Below are positions 45,158-52,869 of a stretch of DNA of 64,000 bases, in pieces. The stretch covers positions 62,001 through 126,000 of the forward strand of contig CAJTIU010000008.1 of assembly GCA_910576335.1 (NCBI GenBank). Direction: 5' to 3'. The notes under the pieces are model-generated. The model saw nothing but the letters and a program-made list of their open reading frames with translations, had not been told where the DNA came from and made no database searches. The stretch is from Lachnospiraceae bacterium. Its GTDB lineage: Bacteria; Bacillota; Clostridia; Lachnospirales; Lachnospiraceae. The position numbers and the translations under genes were made by a program. The first letter of the stretch is position 1. The number at the start of each line of letters is the position of its first letter.

Positions 45158-46666
45158 TTCCACAAATGTATCCATCATCTCAATGCTGTCAAAAAACAGA
45201 GACCGCCTCTCCCCGTCGCAGGTGTCCGCAAAGATCTTTCCCTCTAATCCCTGCCCGGAAAATAACTGGTCAAATTCCAGCTCTTTGTAGATTCCTTCAT
45301 AGCCTGCCAGTGACAGCTCCTCCAGAAGATTGCTTTTCAGATAATACTGCGCAGCCTTCTCTCCAGACCTCAGAGCCTCTCTGAACTCTTTTAATTTGCC
45401 TCTCGCATAAGCGATCTTTTCCTGTCTGATACCGCAGATCAGCCTTCTGAAATTGTCATATCTCCGGATTCTTTCCTTTTTCCATACATCAGGCTCCGCC
45501 CACAGAAGGTATGGACGCAGCTCCAGATGACAGCCGTCATCTGTCATATAATTCTCTCTTAATTCTTCAACCGTATCTGCCAGTTCTCCAAATTCAATAT
45601 GCCAGTCTATGGCACATGCCTCTTTCTCTGTCCCATAGGACGCAATATGCCGTTTGGCATTGGAGCATAGCATCTCTGACAGCTCATAAGCCTTATAGAA
45701 AGGATATTTCTGGTGGACAATCGCAACTCCGGCGCAGGCAGTATAATTTTGATGATCCTGGTCATTCTTCTTATCAGCCAGCCGCTCAATGAAGATCCTG
45801 GCAGCCTCAAGCCCGATCCTTCCCTCAGTCACAAAGCATACATCGTCACCTGCCAGAATAATCTTCCGGACCGGAAAATACCGGTATTCCAGATCAAGCT
45901 TGTCCTTAGCCCCTTTCTTCAGGCCCTCCGCCACTTTATCTGTCATCTCCTTAAAAGCTTCTTTAAAATTCGTGTCAATGGAGTCGCTGAATTTTCTCAA
46001 TTCTGATTTATAGTCATTCCAGGACTTTCCTTCATTCTTTTTCCTCACCTGCTCTACACGTTTTCCCATGGCATTCCCGTCAATATGTACAACGGCTATA
46101 AAGCTGGACCTGTATTTTGAATTGCCCAGGTCGCTGAATCTCTTTGGCATATCGTACCCTTCGGGCTTGTATTCTTTATCGCCCTTATATTCAATCCGCT
46201 CTATGAGCCCTTCTAATGCCTTTGGCTTCCTCGCAGACGCTTCTATACGTTCTACGCCGAAAGAACCCTGGTGAAACGAAGCCTTGCGGACAGACTTCTT
46301 CACCTCTAATTCTTTTGTAAGCTGCTCCAGATTCTCTCCTGGCGTTCTTGATTCATCATATTGCATCACTTTAATATATAAGGCAATCTCTGCAAATTCC
46401 TGTCTTACTGTTCTGGAAACCGCATAAGCAAAGCTCTTCGCTGTCTCCTTGTCCTCGAATTCCAGAACCGTGTGTCCGCCGCCGGAATATACAAGGTTGC
46501 CTTCTTCTGAAAATGGTATGCCTGCCATGTCTGCTATAGTCTGAAAATACCGGATATCCGTCACTTGACAAATATTCTCAGAATGCTCAATATTCTCCTT
46601 AAGCTTATTGCTTGAAAAGATATATGCCTGCTTCTGTGATACTTCCAGGATCATCAAATACCGCAT
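45149..46666 (-). CDS. cas10: Cas10 (type III large subunit) without an HD nuclease domain
   Basis: A 505-residue cyclase subunit that would make cyclic oligoadenylate on target RNA binding. The protein starts directly at the first palm domain (LMILEVSQKQAYIFSSNKLK), with YSGGGH at 60-65, and has no N-terminal HD domain. The second palm has HIDGNAMG (194-201) and LAGDDV (271-276), an AGDD variant of the GGDD cyclase motif keeping both Asp. A C-terminal helical domain follows. Length is well under HD-containing Cas10 (700-900). Own promoter and operator upstream; its stop codon lies in the MITE end. Confidence 0.88.
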   Translation of the reverse strand: MRYLMILEVSQKQAYIFSSNKLKENIEHSENICQVTDIRYFQTIADMAGIPFSEEGNLVYSGGGHTVLEFEDKETAKSFAYAVSRTVRQEFAEIALYIKVMQYDESRTPGENLEQLTKELEVKKSVRKASFHQGSFGVERIEASARKPKALEGLIERIEYKGDKEYKPEGYDMPKRFSDLGNSKYRSSFIAVVHIDGNAMGKRVEQVRKKNEGKSWNDYKSELRKFSDSIDTNFKEAFKEMTDKVAEGLKKGAKDKLDLEYRYFPVRKIILAGDDVCFVTEGRIGLEAARIFIERLADKKNDQDHQNYTACAGVAIVHQKYPFYKAYELSEMLCSNAKRHIASYGTEKEACAIDWHIEFGELADTVEELRENYMTDDGCHLELRPYLLWAEPDVWKKERIRRYDNFRRLICGIRQEKIAYARGKLKEFREALRSGEKAAQYYLKSNLLEELSLAGYEGIYKELEFDQLFSGQGLEGKIFADTCDGERRSLFFDSIEMMDTFVELV

Positions 46667-46704
46667 CTTTCCCTCTCCTTCTTCCGGATGAAATATCGTC
46701 TGTC

Positions 46705-46737
46705 AAGTAACTGTAAAGACCTGCCGTACAGTTACTT
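46705..46737. promoter_or_regulatory. Inverted repeat in the cas10 5' leader (candidate operator)
   Basis: Perfect 10-bp arms AAGTAACTGT / ACAGTTACTT, 13 bases apart, between the promoter and the cas10 start. A repressor site or mRNA hairpin could control the effector operon here. Confidence 0.5.
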
Positions 46738-46771
46738 TTATTACAATATTTCTCCGTTTCTTATATTTTCT

Positions 46772-46799
46772 ATTATACTCCCCTGGTTTAGATACTCAA
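46772..46799 (-). promoter_or_regulatory. cas10 operon promoter
   Basis: Minus strand: TTGAGT (46794-46799), 16 bases, TATAAT (46772-46777). Same -35 type, spacing and -10 as both CRISPR leader promoters. Confidence 0.7.
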
Positions 46800-46802
46800 C
46801 TA

Positions 46803-47156
46803 TTAATATTCTCTGAATTGTCTGAATTTAAAAACCGAGACTTTTTTCCCCTGTTCCTCTGTTGTAATCCGTTCACTGCAGGCCGATAAAACAGTAATTC
46901 CTTCTTCCTTCAGCCTTGAGACTACCTGATATACCAGGCAAAACTCTCCCTGGCATAATACCGCTGCCGGGTTCAGCAGCAGCATCCGGCTCACACATTC
47001 TTCTGCCAGTTTGGTAATATAGTCCCTGTCCTTCTGAGGATCAACAGCCGGAAAAGGAAGTTCCACGATCTCCCCATACTGAAGCGCAGTATGCTTTTCC
47101 TCCGCTCCCCATAATTCAGACGGATGATTTGTAAAATTAATAAATACATTCCTCAT
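46803..47156 (-). CDS. Candidate ring nuclease of the Csx15/Csx16/Csx20 group
   Basis: A 117-residue protein: MRNVFINFTNHPSELWGAEE, a VELPFPAVDP segment, VLCQGEFCLVYQVVSRLKEE, then VLSACSERITTEEQ and a FRQFREY end. The size, the Rossmann-like pattern and the position beside cas10 suggest one of the small CARF-related families (Csx15, Csx16, Csx20) that degrade cyclic oligoadenylate and switch the response off. I lean to Csx20 but cannot separate the families by eye. AGGAGG lies 8 bases before the ATG. It ends 4 bases before the cas10 -35 box. Confidence 0.6.
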   Translation of the reverse strand: MRNVFINFTNHPSELWGAEEKHTALQYGEIVELPFPAVDPQKDRDYITKLAEECVSRMLLLNPAAVLCQGEFCLVYQVVSRLKEEGITVLSACSERITTEEQGKKVSVFKFRQFREY

Positions 47157-47190
47157 CTTAAAATCCTCCTGTTATACGCATCCTTCTCCT

Positions 47191-47260
47191 TCTACTATTC
47201 ATGGCCCGCTCATACTAACAATCATTACTATTCACGGACTAACCGTCCACTCATAGTAAC
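47191..47260. repeat. GTTACTATTCACGG-family units, tandem
   Basis: A damaged unit (47192-47218) and an intact one (47225-47260, ATTCACGGACTAACCGTCC centre). A third end, GTTACTATACACGG, lies at 47315-47328. Together they fill the divergent region between the ring nuclease and the Csx1-like gene. Confidence 0.65.
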
Positions 47261-47388
47261 GATTCGGACGATATTCAAAAATTGCTAATTATTTTATAAT
47301 GTAGTATAATGTAGGTTACTATACACGGAACCGGGCACCCCGCTGCAGAGTATCCGGGCCAGTAAATTACAGATAAAGGAGATTCATT

Positions 47389-48957
47389 ATGTCCAGCCAG
47401 ATAAACCCAGCCCCCTTATGCATTCCACTCTATTCCTGTCATACAAACGAAATACACCCCGTAAAAAATATTCTTATCCTTGCTTTAAGCACATTTCCAT
47501 TTGATGGACAGCTAAAGCAGTCCCGGATCCTGTCTGATCAGAATGATACATCCAGAGAATATTTTTATCAATTAGAACCTGTCCCGAAGATGCTGATTGA
47601 CCAGCTTCGCGGTAAGGGCGAAAAATTAGATGAGATCATTATGCTGTGCACAGATGCTGTCTACTCTCCCAGAGAAACATATCAGATTACGGAACCCGGG
47701 AAAAGAGCGGTAACCGGTCCGGAAGGAGGGCTTATATCTCCCATTGACTATTTTGTCTGGAGCATCAAGGACTATGCATCCACGAAGGGATATGAGGAGC
47801 AGGATATCATATTCCGCGATTTTGGTTCCTCAGACGGGAATCATGCAAACACTGCACAGACCATCAGTGACATCTTAAAAGAGATCCGGTCTGTACCCGC
47901 GAAGGGCAGCGGCCCGCAGGCAGAGATCTTTGTAGATACACATGGGGGACTGCGTACAACACAGGAATTATTAAATAGCATCCTATCTTTAATGCAGATC
48001 GAAGGAATCCCCATAAAGTACCAGAATCTGTTTTCCGTAGAGTATAACAATAAAAACAGTACCGGAAAGATCATACCCGCCGGAGAGGTCATCCACGTCA
48101 TGGACTTTGTGTCAGGAATCAATGAATGTATTAATTACGGACGGACCGATTCCCTGATCCGATTCTATGATGCCGAAAACACCGACAGCGCTGATGCCGA
48201 GATCATTGAACGTATGACTGATGTAGCAAAAGGAATCCAGCTATGCAATATGCGGCAATTCGAAAGGGCGCTCAGCAAGCTGTCATCCGCCTTTAATAAA
48301 TATAAAAGAAACAAACCATCCGGCAGCTACCTTTCCTCTTTTCTGAGCCTGATCGAATCAAATTACCAGAATCTCCTCTCACCTAACAGATCTGTGGTTG
48401 ATGAGATAGACTGGTGTACTCAGAAAGGCTTCTATCAGCAGGCGCTGACACTGGTTGAAAGCAGGATGCCGGAAGTAATCATTAAGAAGAACCTGCTGAA
48501 AGGAGCTTGTTTTACAGAAAAAGACCATGTTACTGTAATTGACGATTCATACCAGGAATCTATCCGGAATGCAAAAGACTCCTGGCAGAGCGATTATAAT
48601 TATATCTTCTACCAATATGGATTTTTGTGTGTAAGAAGAGCCGGGCAGAGACAGGGACAAAGACAATATCTTCCAATCTCCGCCCGTACAGATTATAGCA
48701 AAGTACGGCCTTGCCGCTCTGGCAACAGGATCACAATCAGTCCAAAAAATTATAGCGGCAGAAGAGAAAACGGCATAAATGTAATTATTACGGAAAGCAA
48801 ATCCCTGGTCAACCAGCTCATTCAGCTTCATATGACCTTAAAGAACGAACGGAATAAGACAAACCATGCTTCCTCTGAAACTACAGCCTATGATATAAGC
48901 GACATACAGCATGCATTGACATCTTATATCGAAATGTCGCGGAGACTCGGGCTTTAA
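47389..48957 (+). CDS. CARF-HEPN ribonuclease, Csx1/TM1812 type
   Basis: A 522-residue cOA-activated ribonuclease. The CARF domain has ILILALSTFPFDG at the start and FVDTHGGLRTTQELLNSIL (DTHGGLR at 183-189), the TM1812 signature. The HEPN motif at the C-terminus is RNKTNH (Arg488 to His493, R-x4-H), spaced and placed as in active Csx1 enzymes. AAAGGAG precedes the ATG. It is transcribed divergently from the cas10 operon and converges with cas6. This is a second effector, distinct in family from the one at 33275-34840. Confidence 0.85.
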   Translation: MSSQINPAPLCIPLYSCHTNEIHPVKNILILALSTFPFDGQLKQSRILSDQNDTSREYFYQLEPVPKMLIDQLRGKGEKLDEIIMLCTDAVYSPRETYQITEPGKRAVTGPEGGLISPIDYFVWSIKDYASTKGYEEQDIIFRDFGSSDGNHANTAQTISDILKEIRSVPAKGSGPQAEIFVDTHGGLRTTQELLNSILSLMQIEGIPIKYQNLFSVEYNNKNSTGKIIPAGEVIHVMDFVSGINECINYGRTDSLIRFYDAENTDSADAEIIERMTDVAKGIQLCNMRQFERALSKLSSAFNKYKRNKPSGSYLSSFLSLIESNYQNLLSPNRSVVDEIDWCTQKGFYQQALTLVESRMPEVIIKKNLLKGACFTEKDHVTVIDDSYQESIRNAKDSWQSDYNYIFYQYGFLCVRRAGQRQGQRQYLPISARTDYSKVRPCRSGNRITISPKNYSGRRENGINVIITESKSLVNQLIQLHMTLKNERNKTNHASSETTAYDISDIQHALTSYIEMSRRLGL

Positions 48958-49025
48958 AATGTTCCGGACAAAACCCGGTGAATCTGTCTTCCCGCTGTAC
49001 GGATGCATTATGCAGCGCAGTGCCG

Positions 49026-49991
49026 TTATTCCAGCGTATATCTTCCAAACCCGAAGCTCGTATTTTTCCCTATGTGCAGCAGTTCCCCTGCCAGTACATA
49101 GGGAAGATACTCTTCGGTGATCCCATGGAATCTTACGCTCCCCGTCATGCCTCTTAGACTCACCCTGGAATCCTGGGTACTCGAATATCTTCTCACAACA
49201 CACATATCCGCCTTCTGGCATACAATCTGCGGATACTCTTCTGGCTCAAATTGATCCATATAGACTTCAGAAAAATAATCCAGCATCATAATCCGCCGGA
49301 ACAATGCCTGGAAGACCGCCTCCGGCTGAAATTCCCGGATATATTTTCCCTGATATTTCAGACAAACCGGTGTATGGAACACCAGTTCATTCCTACACCC
49401 CGTCCTCTCTAATTCCCTCATCCTTCTCACAACATAATCATAAACCGTCTCCGGGCAATAATCAGCCATCACAATCTGGCTCCCTCTCAGCAAAGAATCC
49501 CCTCTGATATTCTTAATGTCACTGATCACATACCTTGCGGCATCCTTCCCGATTCCCTCTACTCCCAGCTGATAAAACATCTGAAGATATTGTCCAAAAT
49601 ATACGATATTGTCTCCAAACAAAGTCAGAAAGAAGAAAAACCGATCCCCGGCCCTGAAGCTTTCCCTCTGATTCTCACACTCAATCAGATAGCCGGTACT
49701 GTCGTCTCCCTGCATAAAAGCAGGCTTTCTCTTCATCTGCGTATATAACACTTTATACACAATACAAGGAGCCTTATACCTGCATTTTTTACAATCCCGG
49801 TCACTGATACAATTCTGCCTCAGAAGCATCTCCCCCATACCGCCGCGCAGGGCAGACACCTTATCCCTCGGAAGAACACAATCCTCCGTAACAACAAGGC
49901 AGAACTTTAATTTTATATATGGTATGTTTAACCTTTCCCGTTGGGGACGGGGTAAAATTAATTTTACCCCGTCCCCAATTACCATTCGCAT
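49026..49991 (-). CDS. cas6: crRNA-processing endoribonuclease Cas6
   Basis: A RAMP endonuclease that cuts the repeat to make crRNAs. Family wording: LPRDKVSALRGGMGEMLLRQ with an adjacent CISDRDCKKCRYKAPC cluster, SSTQDSRVSLRGMTGSVRFH, and the C-terminal glycine loop IGKNTSFGFGRYTLE. Homology begins at about NIPYIKLKF (residue 22). The preceding codons, including GDGVKLILPRP, come from a GGGGACGGGG palindrome, and the ATGs (49991, 49985) lie within the last codons of the upstream regulator. So the palindrome probably displaced the original start and the gene now depends on coupling. No His suitable for general acid was picked out. Confidence 0.85.
   Translation of the reverse strand: MRMVIGDGVKLILPRPQRERLNIPYIKLKFCLVVTEDCVLPRDKVSALRGGMGEMLLRQNCISDRDCKKCRYKAPCIVYKVLYTQMKRKPAFMQGDDSTGYLIECENQRESFRAGDRFFFFLTLFGDNIVYFGQYLQMFYQLGVEGIGKDAARYVISDIKNIRGDSLLRGSQIVMADYCPETVYDYVVRRMRELERTGCRNELVFHTPVCLKYQGKYIREFQPEAVFQALFRRIMMLDYFSEVYMDQFEPEEYPQIVCQKADMCVVRRYSSTQDSRVSLRGMTGSVRFHGITEEYLPYVLAGELLHIGKNTSFGFGRYTLE
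49941..49978. repeat. GGGGACGGGG palindrome, copy G, inside the 5' end of cas6
   Basis: Perfect 38-bp palindrome starting TTGGGGACGGGGTAAAATT, in frame with cas6 and starting one base after the regulator's stop codon. Confidence 0.85.
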
Positions 49992-51190
49992 TCCACGCAG
50001 TTGACATGATAATCTACGCCAACCCGCTGATAGCCTGTATTAAAATTCCGGTTAATCCGGTTTTGCACTATTTCACAGTTTTCCCGGGTAGTATTGATAA
50101 GCAGAACCAGATACTGCCCGCGTCCGAACTGATTTACGATATCTCCATGCCGGACAGATTTACAGATCGCTTCTCTGAGCTGATCTCCAAATTCCTCCAG
50201 CCTCTCTTCCTTTTCCACCGGGTTTCCCTTTCCATCTATCAGTGTACAGAGCATCAGGTAAACTGCCTGGCCGCCTCTTTCCATAATACGGCTTACCACC
50301 TGGTAGATGCCCTGGAATACCGGAAAGCTGCAGTAGTATCCTCCCAGGCCCGTCTCATCGGGTTCCTCTGTCAGCTTTTTCTGTATCGTATCCAGCAGTT
50401 CATAGGAATGCATCATACGGCTTCCCAGACGCTCCACTGCCTGCATCATTTTCGCCGAGGGATAGATTCCCTGCTCCATCTGGTAATAATCCGCCGTATC
50501 CTCATAGAGCTTTCTGGCCTCTCCAAACCGTCCTGTCTCCATGTATGCTTCCATTGTGAGTACTTCCCAGTCTGAAAATGGCGCTGCCACAGCGGCAAAT
50601 TTCCCCAGCTTTTCCAGACGCCTCCATTCTTCCCGCTCTTTTAAAAGGGCCGCTGCCTGGGCAACTGCATCATGGAATTCCTGCCGGTAACGTTTTGATT
50701 CATAGCCAATCCAGACGATTCCCGGATAATCCACCAGAAACTCTCCCCTGTACATAAAACAGGCCTGCAGATATAATTCCAGTCTCTCTCCCGGATCCTC
50801 TTCCGTCTTCGCTCTCTGATAGATCCGGTCAAATTCAAGGGCATCGACCTCCACCTTGATCTCCGGCGTCCAGCGGTACATCCCGTCTTCCAGAGAAATG
50901 TACTTCGCTTCCGGAAGCCCCAGTTCATTCAGCTTCTTAATCGCCTTATAGATCAGCACCCGGAGGGAATTATGCCGGTTCTCAACATCCCTGTCTTCAA
51001 AGACAACGTCTTCCAGCCAGTCCCTTCCCACACCCTTCTCCGAGTAAAAAAGCATGGCCTGCATCAGATTGGTAAATTGATTATTACGGCGCGATCTTTT
51101 CATCACCAGGGGCTTACCGCCATAGTTCATGGTAAAGGTCCCAAACATCTGAACCTTCAGTACGTGATTCTCCTTATTATTTTCCCTCAT
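49979..51190 (-). CDS. BTAD-type transcriptional regulator with degenerate GGDEF-like C-terminus
   Basis: A 403-residue protein. Residues 10-100 form a SARP-like winged helix (VQMFGTFTMNYGGKPLVMKR, LRVLIYKAIKKLNELG). A TPR-like BTAD domain follows to about 260 (ALEFDRIYQRAKTEEDPGER, LYLQACFMYRGEFL). The C-terminus resembles a GGDEF domain without the motif (VRHGDIVNQFGRGQYLVLLI). Such proteins occur as stand-alone regulators in Lachnospiraceae, often with metabolic genes. GAGGAG precedes the ATG. Its end overlaps cas6, so it may have been captured into the CRISPR locus or cotranscribed by chance. Confidence 0.8.
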   Translation of the reverse strand: MRENNKENHVLKVQMFGTFTMNYGGKPLVMKRSRRNNQFTNLMQAMLFYSEKGVGRDWLEDVVFEDRDVENRHNSLRVLIYKAIKKLNELGLPEAKYISLEDGMYRWTPEIKVEVDALEFDRIYQRAKTEEDPGERLELYLQACFMYRGEFLVDYPGIVWIGYESKRYRQEFHDAVAQAAALLKEREEWRRLEKLGKFAAVAAPFSDWEVLTMEAYMETGRFGEARKLYEDTADYYQMEQGIYPSAKMMQAVERLGSRMMHSYELLDTIQKKLTEEPDETGLGGYYCSFPVFQGIYQVVSRIMERGGQAVYLMLCTLIDGKGNPVEKEERLEEFGDQLREAICKSVRHGDIVNQFGRGQYLVLLINTTRENCEIVQNRINRNFNTGYQRVGVDYHVNCVECEW

Positions 51191-51439
51191 GGTCTCCTCA
51201 CTACACTTTCCTCATTACTTTTACCCGGCACGATTTTCTTCACGGTCAGGCTGGAAGGTTTCCTTCCTGTCAGCCAGAACTGGGCGCTGCCCTTATCTTT
51301 AGCGCACAGCTGCCCATGGATATCAACTATTTATATATCGGAAATTCTCACAAAAAAATTAGCTTTTTATACCAAATCTCTTCCCGGATTCAAAATTTTA
51401 CACATATGAAGCTTTTTTTACTTTCTAAAATACGCTGAT

Positions 51440-52741
51440 TTACTCCACAAGGCGATAATGCGTATTTCTGCCCCTTCCTTCTTGGACAATCTGGCCTGTT
51501 CCAATCATCTGCCTCAATAACCGTCCGCAGGTTGTCTGGCTAATCCCCAGCGCTTTTTCCACGTCTTTTCTTGTGAAGATCCCCTGTTCTTTTGCCAAAG
51601 CAATTACTGCATCCTCCTCCACACTGTTTTTCGGAGGGGCGGCATCTGGTTCTGGTGCGTTCAGATTTGGGAGGATGATCTTAAAAGCATTGTCAGAAGT
51701 TTCAATTTCAGGTTCCTTTCCGGTTCCTGCATAAGCCTCCATAATCTTTAGAATTCCTGTTCCATAAGCTTCAATCAGTTCCAGGCGGTAGAATACATTC
51801 GCCAGCTTAACATTCCGGCATACGGAAATGCCCATCATAACATCCTTTAAGGTTACTCCACTTACAAGACCCCCTATCGAAGTAAATTCAATCCGGTCCG
51901 TATAAAGGCTAATAAATGTGCTGGCACGGAAAGAATACTCGCGGTGCACAAGCAGATTCATTAGCGCCTCCCTGACAGCGGTTTCCGGATAGTCTCTTTG
52001 GTCGATCCGACGTAATTTTTGAAATGAAGAATGAGTCTGATTCCGAAAGTCAATGTAATCATATACTTCATCCATCTGCCGGAACAGGGAACCTGAAAAC
52101 TCTTTCCGATCCTTAAATTCATTTTGGGTAGTTCCCTGAAAGACCGCTGCTTTAATCGTATGCACACACTGGTCAGACAGCAATAACCCTAAATTCGTGT
52201 AAACACCGTCATGGGTCATAATACCTAAGGTTTTCATCTGCGCCTCTCCAAACAAGATATTCCTTTCGGAAAATTCCTTCTCCGCTGCCTCAAAGGTTAA
52301 GTCCTGTTCCAAAGACCGCATTTCTTCAAAATAATCTCCGTCTGTCTCTTTAATCATGCGCCGGATGGCAGTGCTGGTAGCCGGAACAGAGGAATACCCC
52401 TGACGGACAAACACACCTTCCGGCCTCAGCCCTTTTTTTGAGATATAATATGGGCGTTCCGTTCCTTGCTGCACGTCAATAGCAACGATTTGTTTTCCGT
52501 TCTCATTCAAAGTCTTATAATGCAGGAACATCGTCAAATCCGGCTTGATTGCATCCCGTACCATATTACTGATCTGCAAAGCCACTCCATCCGGGTCATC
52601 CAGACCAACCACAGTTCCGTCATCCTGAACACCAATATACAGTTTCCCTCCTTCGCAATTTGCAAATGCTATAATCTCTTTCTTGATGTCATCCACTACA
52701 ATAGACTTCAATTCCACGGTTTCGCTTTCTTGATAAATCAT
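51440..52741 (-). CDS. AlbA_2/Schlafen-type ATP-binding regulator
   Basis: A 433-residue protein of the RecG-like HATPase_c_4 transcriptional regulator family. The N-terminal AlbA_2 domain reads ETVELKSIVVDDIKKEIIAF, then GGKLYIGVQDDGTVVG. The middle has RIDQRDYPETAVREALMNLL and YGTGILKIMEAYAGTG of the GHKL-like fold. A winged helix is at the end (RKDVEKALGISQTTCGRLLR). No RNase motif is evident. Members are scattered in genomic islands, and the function is mostly unknown. Short spacer on both sides, no operon partners. Confidence 0.8.
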   Translation of the reverse strand: MIYQESETVELKSIVVDDIKKEIIAFANCEGGKLYIGVQDDGTVVGLDDPDGVALQISNMVRDAIKPDLTMFLHYKTLNENGKQIVAIDVQQGTERPYYISKKGLRPEGVFVRQGYSSVPATSTAIRRMIKETDGDYFEEMRSLEQDLTFEAAEKEFSERNILFGEAQMKTLGIMTHDGVYTNLGLLLSDQCVHTIKAAVFQGTTQNEFKDRKEFSGSLFRQMDEVYDYIDFRNQTHSSFQKLRRIDQRDYPETAVREALMNLLVHREYSFRASTFISLYTDRIEFTSIGGLVSGVTLKDVMMGISVCRNVKLANVFYRLELIEAYGTGILKIMEAYAGTGKEPEIETSDNAFKIILPNLNAPEPDAAPPKNSVEEDAVIALAKEQGIFTRKDVEKALGISQTTCGRLLRQMIGTGQIVQEGRGRNTHYRLVE

Positions 52742-52826
52742 CCGATCACCTCCTAAAAGATTCTACCCACATTCTAACCATTCTAACCATTCTTGTCAAC
52801 AACGATTAGGAAAGTGGTTAGAATAG

Positions 52827-52868
52827 GAATCGGGGACGGGGTATTTTTAAAAATACCCCGTCCCCGAT
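52827..52868. repeat. GGGGACGGGG palindrome, copy H
   Basis: Perfect 42-bp palindrome (AATCGGGGACGGGGTATTTT arm), 1 base past the FGGY kinase stop, so it is likely to terminate the sugar operon. Confidence 0.85.
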
Positions 52869-52869
52869 T

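Noticed and set aside
51191-51439. Regulatory RNA between the BTAD regulator and AlbA gene
   Set aside because: A few weak inverted repeats only; nothing I can support.
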